Of a DNA stretch of 64,000 bases, positions 24,101 to 29,325 are shown piece by piece (the stretch's first letter is position 1; each line of letters opens with the position of its first letter). The translations under genes were made by a program, and so were the position numbers. Source of the DNA: Branchiostoma floridae (Eukaryota > Chordata > Leptocardii > Amphioxiformes > Branchiostomatidae). The notes beneath the pieces were generated by a model, which did not search any database, was not told where the DNA came from, and was given only the letters and a program-made list of their open reading frames with translations. The stretch covers positions 16,433,284 to 16,497,283 of the forward strand of contig NC_049991.1 in the NCBI RefSeq assembly GCF_000003815.2, given 5' to 3'.

Positions 24101-24363
24101 ATATCTACTCTTTCTAACTCTGCGTTTTGCCGAAGTGCTTGCTCAATGTGCTTCTCTTTCTTGTCCTTCAGGGAGAGGAGTGTGTGTCATGGGGCGCCTC
24201 TGACGTCTTCCAATACGGCGTGAATGAGTTCTCCCAGGGAGAATTCGGTATTGGAGACCACAACTACTGCAGGAATCCTGACGGGGACATCAAACCCTGG
24301 TGTTACGTCGATCTGAGGGGCACCTACGAGTACTGCGACCTAAAGCGATGCGTCACCGACTAG
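27..24363 (+). CDS. Secreted mosaic protein: galaxin-like repeats, Ig, 4 VWC, 6 FN3, kringle (5' partial, 32 exons visible)
   Basis: Exons: 27-169, 493-667, 1258-1409, 2120-2282, 2672-2844, 3232-3461, 4222-4405, 4935-5115, 5507-5640, 6188-6387, 6752-6851, 7121-7399, 7716-8045, 8696-8884, 9150-9232, 9358-9451, 9895-10089, 10449-10531, 10764-10857, 11105-11250, 11680-11848, 12242-12408, 12649-12781, 13212-13330, 13767-13938, 14407-14531, 14899-15067, 15573-15748, 22385-22529, 22963-23259, 23874-23953, 24172-24363. Every junction is AG/GT and the frame stays open across all 32 exons (5,272 bases, 1,756 residues, stop TAG). The order is galaxin-like modules, V-type Ig, VWC x4, FN3 x6, kringle. 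No membrane span follows the kringle, so the product is probably secreted or extracellular matrix. The 5' end (signal peptide, start codon) lies outside the window. The adhesive or matrix role is inferred from the domains; substrate and partners are unknown. Exon ends are read by eye and could be off by a few bases where alternative AGs exist. Confidence 0.87.
493..1409 (+). CDS. Galaxin-like module 1 (exons 493-667 and 1258-1409)
   Basis: The first half reads GGTKAEVGMCK, NINVAYD, RQLCCEN; the second reads TCAGIPFVEPIGID, RCCG, QTCCDGG, GQDCF. Paired CC motifs spaced along a module of roughly 105 residues are typical of galaxin repeats, a family first described in coral skeletal matrix. The internal intron is phase 2 (AG|A of an Arg codon) and the outer introns are phase 1. 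The acceptor at 491-492 (CCACTAG) is the least certain boundary. Confidence 0.78.
743..880 (+). repeat. Intronic inverted repeat followed by GAAACGTC motif
   Basis: Inside the first module's intron, a segment near 743-785 (TCAGGGCAAAGG, then CTTAATCCTCG) reappears inverted near 815-850 (CGAGGATTTAAG, then CTTTACCCTGA). It is followed by CTGACGAAG and CCGAAACGTCG. It looks like a small MITE or hairpin repeat. The rest of this 590-bp intron shows nothing I recognise. Confidence 0.5.
1476..1760 (+). repeat. Degenerate ~130-bp tandem repeat in intron
   Basis: The string GTTCAGCACCAAGGACAG occurs at 1476 and 1605, and with one change at 1735. The spacing is therefore 129 and 130 bp. The sequence between these anchors has diverged. 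The repeat lies in the intron between the module 1 and module 2 exons, upstream of the minisatellite at 1835-2119. Confidence 0.55.
1835..2119 (+). repeat. 48-bp minisatellite ending at the 3' splice site of exon 2120-2282
   Basis: About five copies of a 48-bp unit contain ATTGAGTGTTGTGGATGG and TTTCTCGTAGAAG. The copies at 1868-1963 are nearly identical. The last unit ends in GGATGGTTTCCAG, which is the acceptor of the next exon. An earlier unit near 1964-1976 carries the mutated form GGATGGTTTCCAACC. The reverse-strand Cys-free readings across this array are repeat translations, not genes. Confidence 0.8.
2120..2844 (+). CDS. Galaxin-like module 2 (exons 2120-2282 and 2672-2844)
   Basis: The first exon reads LGGTKAKVGMCKVANINVAYD, RQICCEN, TDCR. 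The second reads TCGGEPFVEPRGTDPASRCCG, EQVCCQG and TECFGGL, then a Gly/Ser-rich linker. The two introns flanking the module are phase 1 and the internal one is phase 2, as in module 1. The 389-bp internal intron shows no feature. Confidence 0.8.
3232..4405 (+). CDS. Galaxin-like module 3 with Pro-rich linker (exons 3232-3461 and 4222-4405)
   Basis: The first exon opens with a linker of about 45 residues rich in Pro, Gly and Phe before FGGTKADVGMC, NIRYD and RQICCESQ. The second reads NCRTCGTTPFVEPVGIDP, KRCCG, FNPTTHVCCDGS, VVPGQQCYGGL. The internal intron is phase 0 and lies earlier in the module than in modules 1, 2 and 4. That 760-bp intron carries an interspersed repeat around 3820-3945. 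Confidence 0.8.
3820..3945 (+). repeat. Interspersed repeat, copy 1 (GAAACGTCT and GTTGCTTGAGTAACTT motifs)
   Basis: It shares GTCATCCGCTATCTTTCGTC, GTGAAACGTCTAGCGGTC and a downstream TTGCTTGAGTAACTT with repeats at 4735-4925 and 23355-23545, all in the same orientation. The family is not identified by me. Confidence 0.5.
4735..4925 (+). repeat. Interspersed repeat, copy 2, with possible hammerhead-like core
   Basis: This is the best preserved of three related copies. It contains CTGACGA, a TAGC-GGAA-GCTA hairpin, then GAAAC and GTC, followed by GCTGCTTGAGTAACTTT and TTATCGACTTATC. The order CTGANGA, stem, GAAA, GTC matches the hammerhead ribozyme core, which is known from Penelope-like retroelements. 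The bases flanking the stem do not pair well, so a degenerate relic is the most that can be claimed. Confidence 0.4.
4935..5640 (+). CDS. Galaxin-like module 4 (exons 4935-5115 and 5507-5640)
   Basis: The first exon reads KAQTEGCRV, LRYDPNTHICCGDQ, SSICMR. The second reads CGNTIFVQPMGITADRCCAG, FNPDSESCCDG, LRCPQAG. The internal intron is phase 2 as in modules 1 and 2. The VGMC motif of the other modules is replaced by EGC. The donor is G|GTAATA. Confidence 0.78.
5845..6187 (+). repeat. Two decoy copies of the exon 6188 acceptor and exon start
   Basis: A segment of about 160 bp, containing a pyrimidine tract, CAG and the first ~30 bases of the next exon, occurs at 5845-5990, again at 6007-6120, and a third time at the true acceptor (6187/6188). 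In each decoy the reading opens as in the real exon (ATGQSTAA) but runs within eight codons into TAG after ACTTTCAAAATA. The copies are spaced 162 and 120 bp apart. Confidence 0.85.
6188..6851 (+). CDS. Galaxin-like module 5 (exons 6188-6387 and 6752-6851)
   Basis: The first exon reads GLKAEVGYCQVDG, FDPSRKICCGNQ, NTLNCRVCGTEFFVESPNE. The second continues VAARCCGPQRFNPETQVCCDG and GGRTCPNVV. The internal intron is phase 0 and sits about 15 residues later than in modules 1, 2 and 4. The intron (364 bp) shows nothing notable. Confidence 0.8.
7121..7399 (+). CDS. Galaxin-like module 6, single exon
   Basis: The whole module is in one exon of 279 bp: SAIVGLCDVNG, YNPSTHICCRDG, DSICRTCGSTTFVQRRG, MMCCGNSPYDPRSTTCCNG, GSSCKHSQG. 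The phase-1 borders on both sides are kept. It is the last galaxin-like unit before the Ig domain. Confidence 0.82.
7716..8045 (+). CDS. V-type immunoglobulin domain exon
   Basis: A single phase 1-1 exon encodes about 110 residues with the Ig hallmarks: GDTVTLTCTY (B-strand Cys), ITWSKG (C-strand Trp), RVSLIDQASLSIKDV, and EDTGKYTCAV (F-strand Asp-x-Gly-x-Tyr-x-Cys). The Cys spacing of about 70 residues favours a V-set fold. It links the galaxin-like region to the VWC tandem. Confidence 0.87.
8442..8541. other. Assembly gap (100 N)
   Basis: A run of exactly 100 N lies in the intron between the Ig exon and the first VWC exon. A round 100 usually marks a gap of unknown size. An extra exon here cannot be excluded, but the phases on either side (1 and 1) join without one. 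Confidence 0.98.
8545..8690 (+). repeat. Interspersed repeat bordering the assembly gap
   Basis: The segment holds CCTGAAGAAGAGGAC, CCGAAACGTCGTTGAG and TATTCAGTGACGTACC, directly after the gap and just upstream of the VWC1 acceptor. Its CCTGA.GAAG and CCGAAACGTCG motifs resemble the repeat at 845-880. A high-copy repeat would explain why the assembly broke here. Confidence 0.4.
8696..8884 (+). CDS. VWC domain 1, single exon
   Basis: The exon reads SGCLVENRVYRDQERF, CMNCVCQGREVSC, KQCPPATCPNP, DECCQTCNG. All ten cysteines of a von Willebrand factor C (chordin-like CR) domain are present. In other proteins such domains often bind BMP-type ligands; whether this one does is unknown. Both borders are phase 1. 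Confidence 0.9.
9150..9451 (+). CDS. VWC domain 2 (exons 9150-9232 and 9358-9451)
   Basis: The first exon gives CSFGGQDYNNGDQFQ and CRTCHCM. The second gives NGHVRCMATTCPELKCPN and GQCCPQCPG, completing ten cysteines. A phase-0 intron splits the domain after the C-x-C-M segment. VWC4 is split at the same place. Confidence 0.9.
9895..10089 (+). CDS. VWC domain 3, single exon
   Basis: The exon reads SGCIYEGSTYSAGQQF, CRLCNCQNGAVNC, RPCPAANCPYP, DCCRACDG. It has ten cysteines and no internal intron, like VWC1. A short Gly/Ala linker (APAGGDSG) precedes it. Confidence 0.9.
10449..10857 (+). CDS. VWC domain 4 (exons 10449-10531 and 10764-10857)
   Basis: The exons read DCSVDGQQYRNGEEF, ECLTCQCT, then NGHVACNRRECPDTTC and GECCPVCEG. 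The exon lengths (83 and 94) are identical to those of VWC2. This indicates that a one-exon plus two-exon VWC pair was duplicated as a block. Confidence 0.9.
11105..11848 (+). CDS. FN3 domain 1 (exons 11105-11250 and 11680-11848)
   Basis: The exons read APNGLSGYAVDATTIAVQW, LRGYRLYYQ, then SFNIRGVEPFTDYQIWV and RSNKIVVRT. These are typical fibronectin type III strands (Trp in strand B, L/V-x-P-x-T-x-Y before strand F). A phase-0 intron follows the YYQ of strand C. A Pro-rich linker (PRPTAP) joins it to VWC4. Confidence 0.88.
12242..12781 (+). CDS. FN3 domain 2 (exons 12242-12408 and 12649-12781)
   Basis: The exons read LAPQDVTATAMDSQSILVEW, ITGYRIHYKQ, DQYQDVGL, then TTFTIRGLNPYTEYDVIV and RSMPVRVRT. 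The internal phase-0 intron lies about a dozen residues further on than in FN3-1, 3 and 4. Confidence 0.88.
13212..13938 (+). CDS. FN3 domain 3 (exons 13212-13330 and 13767-13938)
   Basis: The exons read PGPVGELTGEADGDTSIKVSW, LQGYRIYYQ, then TTYLLTDLRSNARYRIWMIA and KSQEIIVNTGG. A phase-0 intron follows YYQ. That intron (436 bp) contains a complete small MITE at 13451-13628. Confidence 0.88.
13451..13628. mobile_element. MITE of 178 bp with ~35-bp TIRs
   Basis: The left end, AATCTCCAAGCAGATC, is repeated inverted at the right end (GATCTGCTTGGAGATT). The inner TIR portions GGCATAAGATAGT and ACTATCTTATGC also match. It has no coding capacity. A related single end occurs at 14001-14055. Confidence 0.8.
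14001..14055. mobile_element. Solo MITE end related to 13451-13628
   Basis: GTCTCCAAGCAGATACTACA and AAATAGTATCAAAGCTGGCC match the TIR of the MITE in the preceding intron. No partner end is seen within the intron between FN3-3 and FN3-4, so this is a truncated copy. Confidence 0.65.
14407..15067 (+). CDS. FN3 domain 4 (exons 14407-14531 and 14899-15067)
   Basis: The exons read PGVPLGVRVFPEDPTTIRVQW, LSGYRIHYQ, then QTITGLQPGTTYNVWVVA and RRSQRISITT. The phase-0 intron follows HYQ. The exon lengths are close to those of FN3-1. Confidence 0.88.
15573..22529 (+). CDS. FN3 domain 5 (exons 15573-15748 and 22385-22529)
   Basis: The exons read PGPPRNVRMGIVNPTSVQLDW, VKGYRILYQR, VIGEIE, then LSYTLTGLNPNAEYTIWIQA and RRSEALQLP. 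The internal intron is 6.6 kb, because a MITE carrying an LTR retrotransposon has inserted into it; the other FN3 introns are 0.2-0.5 kb. The donor GTTGGC at 15749 is weak. Confidence 0.85.
16032..16571 (-). repeat. LTR (3' LTR of the reverse-oriented element)
   Basis: Direct repeat partner of 21571-22108, with TG...CA ends and 6-bp inverted termini TGTAAG/CTTACA. It has one extra CA in its (CA)n stretch near 16139 relative to the partner. Confidence 0.92.
16727..16842. repeat. 116-bp internal repeat, copy 1
   Basis: This segment starts GTACCATTTCCTGTCGG and recurs with no difference I can see at 19293-19408 within the same retrotransposon interior. Confidence 0.85.
18870..19080. repeat. ~84-bp tandem repeat in the retrotransposon interior
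   Basis: TCGGCTGCGATGGTCACCTG occurs at 18951 and 19035, with a diverged copy near 18870. Each is followed by GTGTGTTGAC-like and CTCGGTAGT-like blocks. There is no coding signal. Confidence 0.7.
19194..19408. repeat. Junction of two internal repeats (99 bp + 116 bp)
   Basis: Positions 19194-19292 match 20042-20140, and 19293-19408 match 16727-16842. The two repeats abut without a gap at 19292/19293, and each has its other copy in a different context. This suggests a recombinant join within the element. Confidence 0.85.
20042..20140. repeat. 99-bp internal repeat, copy 2
   Basis: It has the same sequence as 19194-19292 (starts CGTGATGGTGACGCCGC), 848 bp downstream, then diverges at once. 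Confidence 0.85.
21571..22108 (-). repeat. LTR (5' LTR of the reverse-oriented element)
   Basis: Direct repeat partner of 16032-16571. On the - strand it is followed by the putative primer-binding site (TGGCGACGAGGATGGGA, 21552-21568). Confidence 0.92.
22963..23259 (+). CDS. FN3 domain 6, single exon
   Basis: A complete FN3 domain lies in one 297-bp exon: LPSAPVGVGANALDSRSIRV, QWSQPEG, IQGYRVLYRR, AYTISSLSSDTDYEIQVLAY, SSPILVRTPSAP. Unlike FN3-1 to 5 it has no internal intron. Both borders are phase 1. Confidence 0.9.
23355..23545 (+). repeat. Interspersed repeat, copy 3
   Basis: It shares CCTGAAA.GTC, GACCGTTCACCCAAATC, GTCCAGTTGCTTG and AACCTTCATCGACTTG with copies at 4735-4925 and 3820-3945. 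It lies in the intron between FN3-6 and the kringle. The remainder of that 614-bp intron shows nothing I recognise. Confidence 0.5.
23874..24363 (+). CDS. C-terminal kringle domain (exons 23874-23953 and 24172-24363)
   Basis: The first exon gives VDCYKDTGDDYRGTASTTEK. The second gives GEECVSWG, HNYCRNPDGDIKPWCYV, YEYCDLKRC and ends VTD-stop. All six kringle cysteines and the NPDGD...PWCYV signature are present. In known proteins kringles mediate protein binding. The stop three residues after the last Cys makes the kringle the C-terminus of the protein. Confidence 0.93.
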
Positions 24364-25266
24364 CAACGGCGGTTATTCGTTACTTGAATGATAGCCAGGA
24401 AAAAAAGCAAATATTGTATTAAGAAACCTTTCAATTTACGAGATAAAAAAAGGTGAAAAACTGAGACGGTAGTGGCGTTGATGTCATTACGTTTATACCA
24501 TTTTGCCTGTTGTTCCCGTGTTCTTAGACTACGCTTTGTTTTAGTGTAAGTCTATGTATACCATTTGGTTCTAAGATCAACACTTGTTGACAGATTGGTG
24601 CTAAACTACTACTTGTTGATCATGTTTGAACTTTGAGTCCGATGTCCAAGCATGACGATCTGCCCCAAACATAATCTCGGTTCAAACATTGTCTATACGT
24701 AGTACTTCGGATGATGGTAAAAATGGTGAAGGTGCTCACCGCTTGGATGCGGTCACGGAATACAAAAAAATGCAGCTGTTGTTTGGTAGTCAGTACGAGA
24801 TGTCCAACCGAGTCCAAACGTAACTTAAGTTCGCCATTTTTAGCCATTGTTTTCTCTCATAGCCTTCTTAACCATCGCATCCTCTAAACATAAAGATAGT
24901 CTTAAACTATAAGTACTAGAATATGTACAAATTTTGTATTCGATATCTTTACATAATACTAGTATATACTGGGGTTTCTTACCCCTTTTCATCGGCTGTG
25001 TTTGGATACGGGGACCAATACATTTGTCCCTGCCTATTTGGGTGTGCTAGACACCTATAATCGTAGGTAACCATATTCTGTTGTATATTGATTATTATAG
25101 ATGTAATTCATAATATCTGCTTTTATTAACATGATGTATAAGCTGAAAGCAATTATTGTTTTCCGTAATAATTTGCGGTACGTAACCCTGCATATCTGTG
25201 TGCGTTCAGGTTTTGTCTGTTCACTGACAGCGATTGCGCTGCGATCTCGTTGCGACCTATATAGGT
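24364..25266 (+). other. 3' UTR / intergenic, nothing recognised
   Basis: No open reading frame with coding character and no clear AATAAA within the first kilobase after the kringle stop. The first AATAAA I see on this strand is at 26184-26189. The transcript end is therefore unresolved. Confidence 0.4.
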
Positions 25267-25563
25267 GGGTTCACATGTGCGTATATATTCAAGTCCGTAT
25301 GAGGTCCGTATGGAAGTCTTAGCCTCAACCAGGCTCCATAGGTTGCTGGAAAAACAAATAGCAATTGGACAAGTATATCCAGATAACATTCTAGCAGAGC
25401 TAGCTGGTCACAAACCATACCCTTCTGACAGCTAACTACTTTGAAATTATGTGTCTGTATTTGTACAATTTCTACTATTTTTCCAGTCACCTGAAGAGCC
25501 TGGTAGAGGCTAGGACTTCCATATGGACCTCATACGGACTTGAATATATACGCACGTGTGAAC
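25267..25563. mobile_element. Foldback MITE, ~297 bp, arms of ~80 bp
   Basis: The left arm (GTTCACATGTGCGTATAT, CAAGTCCGTATGAGGTCC, CCTCAACCAGGCTC) is repeated inverted in the right arm (GAGCCTGGTAGAGGC, GGACCTCATACGGACTTG, ATATACGCACGTGTGAAC). The interior is noncoding. The two ORFs spanning it in opposite senses read near-identical peptides because of the inverted arms. Confidence 0.85.
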
Positions 25564-26793
25564 TTCATAATTGGAATACAATTCAACAAATGAAAAGCAC
25601 ACAAAGCACACAAATCGTGAAAAATCGTTCTTATCTATGAAATTTGTTGCGCGATCTGTCAAATTTTAGGTCACAGCGAGATAGCCGCCATAGCAGAATG
25701 TGGAGTAGACAAAGGCGTTTGACAAGGAAGCACAATCATGCTTCTCAGCCGTGCTTTTACTATTGGGTTGCTTACAACTTCTATTATAATACATGTACCA
25801 GTTGTTATTTTCTGTACGACACATTCCCATTTATACAGTTCACGGTCATCTTTTAATCTATATATGTTTGTGATTTTGAAAAAAAATATCATTTATACTA
25901 TTGATATCTAAATATGTGCTTGAATTTCTACCATAGAGTAGCGTAGTGCTACTTTGCTCTGCACTGTTTGTGTGGTTTGGTACAATTCTTTTTATTTTGT
26001 GCGCACTCAAAGAGTGATGTAATTGATTTTGAGAAATTGGCGCAAAATGGACGAGTAGAATTTTTTACAGCTAGCTGCAGCATTAGCGTAATTCTTAATC
26101 GACGACTACAACCATTCCCGTCTGCCTGAGATTTTGTAAGATACTCGGATGAAAAATTGGAGTGCTGGATTGATAATTTCAATAATAAAATACAAGAAAA
26201 TGCCAAGATCCGTTCCTGTGTCTTCTTTGGTGATGCGTATTATATCAACCTCTTGTTACTCAGCAAATATGTTTACGAAGCGGTAAATTGCAATTTCACG
26301 CCATGAGACGGTCTAATTTCTAGTAACGGGAAAAGATCAGGCAATGAAGAATACTACATGTTTAACGGGAATACTTCAAAACCGTGACTAGTTTTCAATT
26401 ATTTCTAACATTTTAAAGCAGTAGACGTATAAAAGTCCCATACTTTCGTGCATGGGGCTCTAACTGGACCCTTACTCAATCTCTGATCTGAGTGTTTATC
26501 TTGCTATACTGTAATCAGGACAGCTACACACCCTTGTGTACAAATTATCTGTGCAACGTTTGGAAAGTTTGGCTTAACACACCTTTATTGTTCGCTGAGG
26601 ACGACAATCTGTTTGTTCTGCAAATTTGCTTCTGTTTCTAACCGATGTGCATACAAGCTGAGTTGTATACATGAAGCATTAGATTCTGAACATGCACAAC
26701 CATGGTCTCATTCATTCATTGACGTAATGTGTGGACTTTCCACTCGTGAACTCCCCATGAACCTTGACGGTAACCGTTTCAGGTGAGAACAAG
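25564..26793. other. Intergenic, AT-rich, no gene recognised
   Basis: No coding signal. It probably holds the promoter and any 5' UTR of the gene starting at 26794. The sequence just before that ATG (CAG|GTGAG at 26781-26787) could be an acceptor of an untranslated upstream exon. Confidence 0.4.
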
Positions 26794-28157
26794 ATGGCGG
26801 ACCCGCCCGCGGGAGCGACCAGTTCGGACGAGCTGGCCGGTGACGACAACCCTTGGTACCGCTCTCCTTGTAGGCACCGCATGCGTTACGTGTTCTGCGC
26901 GTTCTTTCCCGTCGCCTTCGCCTTTGTGTTATGGGGAGGAATGACTTTTGCTGGGTCGCAGCAAACTAACAGTTCAGAGAGCATCATCCTGCTCGCTTTG
27001 GGCTTCTTCTTCCTGTTACTGTGGATGGTGGCAGTCGGCCACTTCGACTACGCCCAGCGTCGCTACGGAGTCCCCGTCAAATATTGCACTCTGGTAGACG
27101 AGGGATCTGATGAGAACAGTTTTAAATCTACCGTTAGAATTTTAGCGCCATTTGGCATACTGGGACACGCCCAGGAGGACGCCACGCCTGCGGGAGGCAG
27201 TTCTACTGACGGCCGAGGCGCCCAAGCTGCTACATCGGGAGGGTCTGACGGAGACCGTGGCGGGCACTGCAGGCCCTGGTGCACAGACACGAGCGGCGCA
27301 GAGGGGGCTCACGGCGTGCAGAGTGGGGTCGGCTTCAGTGAAATCATCGTCAGGTAAGGGATGGCAAACATTAGTCTATACCAGACTGACTACGCTGGCT
27401 GTTATAGGGAGAAAATTTGCCATGGGCATGGCCATTGGGAGTTTTACTAGCAGAGGAGTTGGTCGGCCGCCGCAGCGGAAACATGAACCTAAACATTGAA
27501 CTGGACAGTTTCCCGATTTTTTGCCGAATTTTACGAACCCGGCATCTCCGTGGGAAGGCCTGGTGGAGGCTAGGCAAACATACTAGTTATACATTAACCA
27601 CATTCAGCAGCGAACAAGCAACACAAACATCATGTCGTAAATCTACTGACAGGACTTGAACAGCCTAATTCACACCTTATTAGAACAGATTGATGCAATA
27701 TTGTAAACGCAAGTAGAGTTCAAATTTGTTCTTTGTTGAAAGGTTGAAGTGTTTGCAAAGAGGGAAAAAGAATCCCACCCAAATGGCATTTATGCGTGCT
27801 CACAGCATATGGTCAAATCAATGGCTGTAACGATACCCGACAGCTGTTCTCATATATTTACGTCCTTTTAGGTCGACGTTTACCCATCTATATCCATAAT
27901 ACGGTAATTTCCAAGCACCAATCTCCTATAATAGCAATCGAATAGCTCTAAGCCTTGTTCTTATGTTTATATATTAGCTTTGTGCGTTTTGCAGAGAGGA
28001 AAGCGGTGTCGGTGTGCAGCAGGCAGGATTCCACGCCGGCCAGCCTGATCATGATGTCCGAATGAGCATCGATATCGCTCACGGGGCACCTCCGCCGTAC
28101 GACCAGGCAACGGCGAAGTGGGCCAAGGACAATTCTGCTTACGCCTCTGTCTGTTAG
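26794..28157 (+). CDS. Small two-pass membrane protein with C-terminal PPPY (exons 26794-27353 and 27995-28157)
   Basis: The start is set at AAGATGGCGG, which fits the Kozak context; an in-frame ATG lies 30 bases upstream. The frame runs to a donor AG|GTAAGG and resumes at TTTTGCAG|A, giving 240 residues. Two hydrophobic spans lie at about residues 32-54 (YVFCAFFPVAFAFVLWGG) and 63-83 (SIILLALGFFFLLLWMVAVG), with a very short loop between. The middle (residues about 120-185) is Gly/Ala/Ser-rich and low complexity. PPPY is at about 219-222, a likely WW-domain ligand as in many PPxY membrane adaptors. I do not recognise the family. The alternative + frame over the low-complexity part also stays open, so a frame error there cannot be excluded. 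Confidence 0.7.
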
Positions 28158-29325
28158 CTGGGTGGTTAAACAACTACAGGAACGCCTACCTGATTTCGGG
28201 TGTAGGGTCGGTACGGTGGCCGTTAGCTGATGGTACAAAGTCGAAGCAAACTTTCTGACCTTTGCATTCTACCACAGCATAACGAAAACACGCAGCAGTC
28301 AGATGACAGTCACAAGAATGAGTCAGCATTGGTAGGCAAAGAAGTGGTAGCACCATGCATCAAAATCATAACTGTATACTTTAATTTAGCAAACCGTTGA
28401 TATGTCGATAGTACTCGATAGTCTAATGAATGATGTATAACGCTAGTTCACCTTTATACGCAGGGTAACCTATACCCGTTCTTGTTTTTAAAATATCATA
28501 TTTAGGGATATCGATTGGAATATTTTGTATTGCAGTTTGAAAGTATTGCACTTTTTGAAACCACCGTCCGTCGACTTGACATCCTTAAAAACCCTGTTTC
28601 TAAAAAGAACGGATATAGGCTACCCCGCGGATAAAGGTGGGCTAGCGTTGGTTAGACCGAATAACATGGATTTTGCAGTATGTGTACCTACGAAGGGCTG
28701 TTGACTTTGATCTGGTCTATTATTGACATAGTTCTATGCTGGGCTTTTTATTAAAGAGCGTTGTAAATATTAGCTTGACTTGTTGTTATATAAATGCTTT
28801 ACAATTGTGTTTTTCGGTACTTGATTATGTTTCTTGTTCATTGGCTTGAACATAACCTGTAGCACGTTGACCCCTATATGCAATGCTTTCAATCGATTGC
28901 CATCGCACAATGTATGTTGCAGAATGCTGCAGATATGAGTAAAGTTGAAGTGGAAATGTGATACAAATAAAATCATGTTTGTAGCGATTCTTTCTTCGGA
29001 GCCGTCAATAAAAAGCACATTTGATCACTTGATGAAAGGTAAGAGACATTCCAATTGTTACAATTACTAGCACTAGTACTATACCTTTATTATGAACATG
29101 TCAAGGGCAATAGAAATATGATATTGTTACTTGTATACTTTGCATTTTGAATATTACGTCAATTGTTAACGCGTTATACTGGCGACCGGGAATAGTAAAA
29201 AAACGAAAACCTTCATAAGTATTGATATTGCAACAACAGTAGTGTTTGTGATATGTTCATGATTATGATGATGATGATAATGATGATGATGATAAGGTAT
29301 GTTCAACTAAGTGTTCGTACTATAG
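28158..29325. other. Intergenic between convergent genes
   Basis: No coding signal. A + strand AATAAA at 28966-28971, followed by a T-rich stretch, may end the two-pass membrane gene. An AATAAA on the - strand at 29086-29091 may end the gene at 29326-32389. The part from about 28630 onward is duplicated at about 35990-39600. A GAT trinucleotide repeat lies at 29265-29295. Confidence 0.45.
29086..29091 (-). terminator. Putative polyadenylation signal for the gene at 29326-32389
   Basis: AATAAA on the - strand, 235 bases past the stop codon. It is a positional inference only. Confidence 0.35.
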
